Below, one piece after another: positions 44,304 through 48,484 of a stretch of DNA of 48,484 nt. The notes under the pieces are model-generated. The model was given only the letters and a program-made list of their open reading frames with translations, had not been told where the DNA came from and searched no databases. Origin of the DNA: Dichomitus squalens LYAD-421 SS1 (lineage: Eukaryota > Basidiomycota > Agaricomycetes > Polyporales > Polyporaceae). The stretch's first letter is position 1. The number at the start of each line of letters is the position of its first letter. The translations under genes were made by a program, and so were the position numbers. Location: contig NW_006766935.1 in the NCBI RefSeq assembly GCF_000275845.1, forward strand, positions 144,724 to 193,207, in the 5' to 3' direction.

Positions 44304-45397
44304 CTACCATACACAGGGGGCTGCATGGGCGAAGATCTCCCCACGCTTGGCCTTCTGGGGGACCGAAGGGACGTTGCGGGAGGCGTACGTCGCCGTAGTA
44401 CTCGATATCCCGGCTATGTGCGACGCAGCCGTGGGCGACTGCGAGTCGATGTTGATGGGTGTCCCGATTGTCCCGCTCGATACAACCCGTACTAGGTTCT
44501 CCTCATACCCGAGCGGTGTCGACGGCGACGCACTTGACGCGGGCGACGTAGACGTAGACATAGACAACTCGGGAATATCGGGCGAGGACGACGCGGAAAG
44601 TGATAGGGCACCCGCACGCACAGGCACAGGCGGGGGCAGCGGCTCCTGCGGCGAAGTCGATGGCGGCTGCTGCGAGTGTGCAGCGAAAGATGGAGTGGGT
44701 GCAGGACCCGTTTGAGCGTTGTATGGCGTCGTCGAGGGCATGGGTGAGGGAGCGGGGGAAGGAAGGACATACGTCGGGAAGGGCCCGAGGCCCTTGAAGT
44801 CACGTCGTACCTTCGCCTCGAACTCCTTCAGCGCGTTGGGCTCGATGTTGAGCTGCCACTCCAAATACGAGCACATTTCCCGCTCCATTTGGTTGATTTC
44901 CCTTAGGGCGAACATACCCTGGCCGACGATCGACCAGGACTTGTTGGAGTAAGTGTCGCCGTAGATCACCTTCGACGCGATCATGAACGCCGATATAAAT
45001 AGACGATGGCCTGAGGAACCCCGCGCGGCAGGGAACCGGGCTTTTAGGCGTTGTAGCAGATAGAGCGCGGCAAAGGTGACCGACGAGTGTAATCGTGTAC
45101 GATGGAGGGCGTACGCGATAAAGTTCGCCAGGGGAGGGGAGGGTGCGGGAGGCACGGCGGTGGATAATGGAGGCAGATCCGGACACGCAAACAAATGCGT
45201 GACGAATCTAGCACACAGTTTCGCGGTCTCTTCGTGACCGTAGTATGGGTCCTGAATATATAGCAATTAGCGAAACAGTCAACGTTCATTAAGTGGGCCA
45301 TCGCAACACCTACACTTACGACCGTATCGGAGGAAGCCCTGGGAAAGCGCCCTTGCGTCCTTGAAGGTTGCTTACTCGCGTTGTCAAAACTTGACAT
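44304..45397 (-). CDS. PHO80/Pcl-type cyclin
   Basis: Cyclin of the family that partners Pho85-like kinases (Pcl1/2/9-like by the phrase pattern). Two exons, 45320-45397 and 44304-45251 (intron 68 bp), 341 aa. The cyclin fold begins at HEETAKLCARFVTHLFACP and includes PPLANFIAYALHRTRLHSSV, TFAALYLLQRLKARFPAARG, HRLFISAFMIASKVIYGDTY, SNKSWSIVGQGMFALREINQ, MEREMCSYLEWQLNIEP and LKEFEAKVRRDF, all conserved in Pcl cyclins. The C-terminal 150 residues are Ser/Pro-rich, low complexity and probably regulatory. A frameshifted relative is at 1814-2568. The exact Pcl subtype cannot be given without a tree. Confidence 0.9.
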
Positions 45398-46402
45398 AGC
45401 TACACTGGAGAGTGTATCGGGTTCAAGGGTGGGAGCGATCGACTGACGGCCCGCCAACTGAATGGCCGTTGACCGGCAGATGGAGGAAAGAAAGGGATGA
45501 TGGCGGAGAAGAACAGGGAGCCCAAGACACAGGCGATTCGGCACCCTGGCAGACAGAGCTAAGAGGAACCTCCTTTTTATTGCAGCACATTGTGGCGCGA
45601 GTCCGCACCTGGGAGGCGGCGTTGGTAAAGCGTTGGCCATCAAGCGCCATGTTTTTCCATGCTAGCCCCTGTAGTCGTCAAGTAAAAGTGTCCAGGAAAG
45701 ACACAGCGGTAGGTGGGACGGGGAGACCCCGGATGGCTGAGACAATCTTGCGAAGCGGCGTCGAGGTGCCTTACCCGGAAGCCCGTGTTGGTGGTTGCGT
45801 GGGGCGTCGGGGCAAGTACCTTTGAGACAACAGGCTACAGAGGCACACCAGTCAGCAGCATCTTAATTCGTTTGATGGAACAAAAAGGGTGGCGATTCGG
45901 TGAGGCATTCTTCTACGCGACTTGGAGTCGGCTAGAGCTTGATCCAGGACGTACTTGAGTCCAACGCCCGCGAGGAAATGTCTTGCCTGACTTTGTTCAA
46001 TATCTACGCAAGCGCCATTGGAGGGTGCGGTGAGATGGTATAGCGCAATTGTTCTCGAGTTGGTGGTTCGGAAGTAAGTGCTACCATGCAAGCGCTCACC
46101 GTTGCAACGGATCTCGGCTCGATCTTACCGGGGACGACTACATAGTACCAGTGGAACGCCTCAGCAACGCTGACTTTCAAGCAACCCTCTCCTTGGTAGC
46201 AGATTACAAAGAACAACACAAGATATACTTCAGACGTATCGCAGTAAGCGTGGGCTCCTGTCCACAAAACCTGGACATCGCACGGGCTCGCGCCACCTCG
46301 GGAACAGCACGTAGATTTGTGACCCACAACAGCCCGCGTTGGACTGCCAGCAGCCTGCGTATTTTATGGCCTACGTATAATACTGCAACATCCATACACG
46401 CC
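45398..46402. other. Divergent intergenic region between cyclin and PTRHD1-like genes
   Basis: About 1 kb with no supported gene. Open frames present lack splice signals and motifs. Confidence 0.45.
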
Positions 46403-47114
46403 ATGACGGACTCCATGGAGACATCAGTGCCGCGGGAGGCCCCATCCCAGCAGCCGCTCATCATGCAGATCGTCGTCCGCCGGGACCTCCTTGAGGTCCG
46501 TATCTTCCTGCACAAAGGAGGCCTTGCGCTTTGCACTGAATATGACCATGCTTTTCGTGTTCCAATCGAGGATAGGCGGAAGGCTGGGGCGTAGGGCCGC
46601 TCATGGCTCAGGTCGCACACGCCACCTCTGCGGTATGTTCAAGTTCGCGCTCAAGACCCACGTCAGCTGCAGCTGCAGCTTCTTGCTCATGACCATCCCA
46701 CCAGGTCCTGCATGAGACCCGGGAGCGTACGGAGACACAGGCGTACCTTGACGATCTGAAGAATATGCGGAAGGTACGTTGCTGAGGCACACCCCCAGCT
46801 ACTTGATTGACCATCTGGCGCTGGCCATCGTAGGTTGTCATGCAGGTATGTACTGTTGCACGTTCCGCCCATTCATATGTCGACTCACTTCGCTCTGAAC
46901 CCACCTCAATCCACATCGCATTCAGACTGCCGATCAGGCGAGCATCGAACGTCTTGCTAGCCTCCTCGCCGCCGCCGACCCGCCGATTCAGCACCATCTC
47001 TGGATCGAGCAGCCTGAGAACGTCCCGACGTGCCTCGCGCTGGCGCCCAACCGGCGCGAGTCCAAAATCAAGAAGGCCCTTGACAAGTCCGGGGCGCGAC
47101 TGTGGAAAGGTTGA
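46403..47114 (+). CDS. PTRHD1-like peptidyl-tRNA hydrolase (PTH2 fold), with 12-nt micro-exon
   Basis: PTH2-fold protein of the PTRHD1 group, which resembles enzymes that release peptides from peptidyl-tRNA. Five exons: 46403-46499, 46583-46632, 46705-46773, 46834-46845 (12 nt) and 46926-47114 (introns 83, 72, 60 and 80 bp), 138 aa, close to the 140 aa of human PTRHD1. Segments are LIMQIVVRRDLLEVRWGVG, PLMAQVAHATSAVLHE, QAYLDDLKNMRKVVMQTADQ, HHLWIEQPENVPTCLALAPN and a basic C-terminus. The block LWIEQPE-x-x-PTCLAL is diagnostic of the group. Human PTRHD1 is usually PTG(A/G)-x-x-AQ where this has VGPLMAQ. The 12-nt exon encodes VVMQ, the beta strand after the loop. The exon 1 donor (GTATCT) is weak; other models break the frame. 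Confidence 0.85.
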
Positions 47115-47415
47115 AGGCCGATAGGAAGGAGGTGTATTGATACATCGTAAGTACAACAATCGCAGCTCAGGAGTCAACTATCTGACAAAGATTTGCGTGA
47201 CAGTCGAAGCAGAGGGGCGCCTGAAAGAAATCAACGCAGACCTGTCAAGAGCTTGCCTCACGGTGGTGGTGCGGAGTCGGAAAGCGAGGACGAGTTTGAA
47301 GCTAGTGAAATAGGAAGACAGGCACTCTGGCCATGCGCGAGCAAAACAGCCAGCGGGGATAGCACTGATGGGCGCGAAGAAGTCAACATGAAGTGGACCT
47401 AGGGGAGCCCTTGGA
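47115..47415. other. 3' flank of the PTRHD1-like gene
   Basis: About 300 bp without recognised gene. Confidence 0.4.
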
Positions 47416-47841
47416 ATGGAAGGTATCTGGATCAAAGCTCAGCATCATGACATAAGGACTAGCTTACCATCAGATCAAGAAAGGAGGCTAGTCGGCCTCA
47501 AACGAAGGCAGCGGACGGAGACGAACCTGATGCTAGTAAGAGAAGGTATCCATGGCGCCTTTGCCTCTGAACTTGAAGTATCAAACGAAATGATATGGGA
47601 ATCGATGGGATATGAACATGTAACCGGGATCACCTCGCAGTTCCTCTGGAAGACCATTCACGATATCTTCATGATTGGACCCGGGGATAGATCACCATGG
47701 TTGAACGTATACAATGACGGACGGCTTACTGCCTACCGGGCAATCGCGAGATCGCAAATTCTAAAGAGGTGGAAAACCAAGTCCTGTGAGCCTCGCTGGT
47801 ATATGAACGGTATATATATGTATGTCTACTCGAGGCAATAG
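47416..47841 (+). pseudogene. Possible retroelement relic (RT/RNase H-associated region)
   Basis: An open frame of 141 codons without introns. Its phrase GITSQFLWKTIHDIFMIG followed by a Trp resembles the segment that precedes the Cys-containing zinc-binding region in non-LTR-type polyproteins common in Agaricomycetes (typically x-x-x-FLWK-x-x-H-x-x-x-x-G-x-x-W). The expected Cys/His residues downstream are not evident. Recognition is by pattern only; it may be an unrelated hypothetical frame. Confidence 0.3.
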
Positions 47842-48219
47842 GCGCCGGACTGCCTTATGGAAATTTTCAGTCTTCGATGTTTCGAGCAATACGTCACTGG
47901 CTGGCCGTACATGTACGCATGTAGACATCCTCGAACCAAAAAGGGCAAGTCAATTGCCTATTTGACGGCGTGCAGGGCTGTCGAGGCGCAGCTCGCGATT
48001 GTCCGCCCGACGATTAGAAGACATTGCTTGTCGCGGCGACTAGGCGCGTGGACTCGGGTCGACGTTCGGCGACGACCCCGTAGGCGAGCGGCGAGGAGCC
48101 GAAAGGGGAGAAGAGAGGGTAAGAGGGATAAACGTATCAGAAAACTCGACGGGGCAGAGCGGCGGTCGGCACGAAGGCACAAGACCGACGAAAGCTAGTC
48201 TTCACGCAACCAGCGACAG
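47842..48219. other. Region after the possible relic, no gene
   Basis: No stop-free frame with recognisable motif. The stretch 48050-48180 is purine-rich and may belong to the flanking repeat. Confidence 0.35.
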
Positions 48220-48484
48220 ACTAGTCCCAATGACCAAGTTATACATTAGCAATCGGAGGGAGATACAACGCTATGGTCACTCACCTAGTCCCAATGACCA
48301 AGAGGTCGAGATGGGGACTAGGGAGTGCCTAAGGGGGTCCTTATATACTAGAAGGGCTGCTTAGCAACCAAAGACAAGGCGCGAGAGCGAGGCAGTGAAG
48401 ATGACAAAGGGAGAACAAAGGGCGGGAAGGAAAAGGCAAAGGCATGGTGATCACGGGAACGTAGCATGCGGGTGTGGGAACGTA
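48220..48484. repeat. LTR-like end region with direct repeats
   Basis: CTAGTCCCAATGACCAAG occurs at about 48221-48238 and again at about 48285-48302, and the related GGGACTAGG follows in inverted sense near 48314-48324. A TATA-like TTATATACTA lies near 48340. Repeated motifs plus a promoter-like box suggest part of an LTR or other repeat that runs off the right edge. GGGAACGTA appears twice in the last 40 bp. Confidence 0.35.

Overview
This window is nuclear DNA of a filamentous basidiomycete, most probably an Agaricomycete. The genes are cut by many short introns of about 40-90 bp with GTRNGT donors and CTGAC/CTAAC-type branch sites. The protein set is fungal (NAB2, RER1, TRK, TIM22, SSC1, eIF4G), and the repeats are fungal-type (Copia LTR element, hAT element, short fold-back elements). 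Nothing bacterial or organellar was seen. All gene models below were built by hand from splice signals, frame and remembered family motifs, without any alignment software. Species cannot be named from this.

Layout: 1-1457 is the 3' end of a Copia retrotransposon with its LTR. 1499-3283 holds a repeat fragment and a frameshifted cyclin-like copy. 3284-7477 has NAB2 (minus), a small hypothetical gene and a putative secreted peptide. 7478-11476 has a TIR element and a tandem pair of omega-like glutathione transferases with a repeat fragment between them. 11714-17508 has a steroid 5-alpha-reductase-like gene, RER1 (minus), glycerate 3-kinase, tRNA-Thr(TGT) and HUB1. 17655-18109 is a TIR element. 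18731-29783 is a dense core block: TRK potassium transporter (minus), dynactin p25 (minus), a TMEM70-like mitochondrial protein, PPM1 (minus), TIM22 and an APH-fold phosphotransferase (minus). 30816-35654 is eIF4G (minus). 36932-39757 is an amidohydrolase gene (minus) split by a 921-bp hAT-type element. 40263-40570 is a fold-back element. 40868-47114 has mitochondrial Hsp70, a PHO80/Pcl-type cyclin (minus) and a PTRHD1-like peptidyl-tRNA hydrolase. The last 1.3 kb holds a possible reverse-transcriptase relic and LTR-like repeats.

The genes do not form a pathway cluster. They are mostly single housekeeping genes for mRNA export, translation, ER/Golgi retrieval, mitochondrial import and folding, K+ uptake and phosphatase methylation, several of them divergent over 170-310 bp. 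Two features stand out. First, micro-exons of 6, 8, 9, 10, 12, 15 and 16 nt occur in four unrelated genes, each needed to rebuild conserved protein motifs. Second, a recent-looking hAT insertion with an exact 8-bp target duplication breaks an otherwise intact amidohydrolase reading frame.
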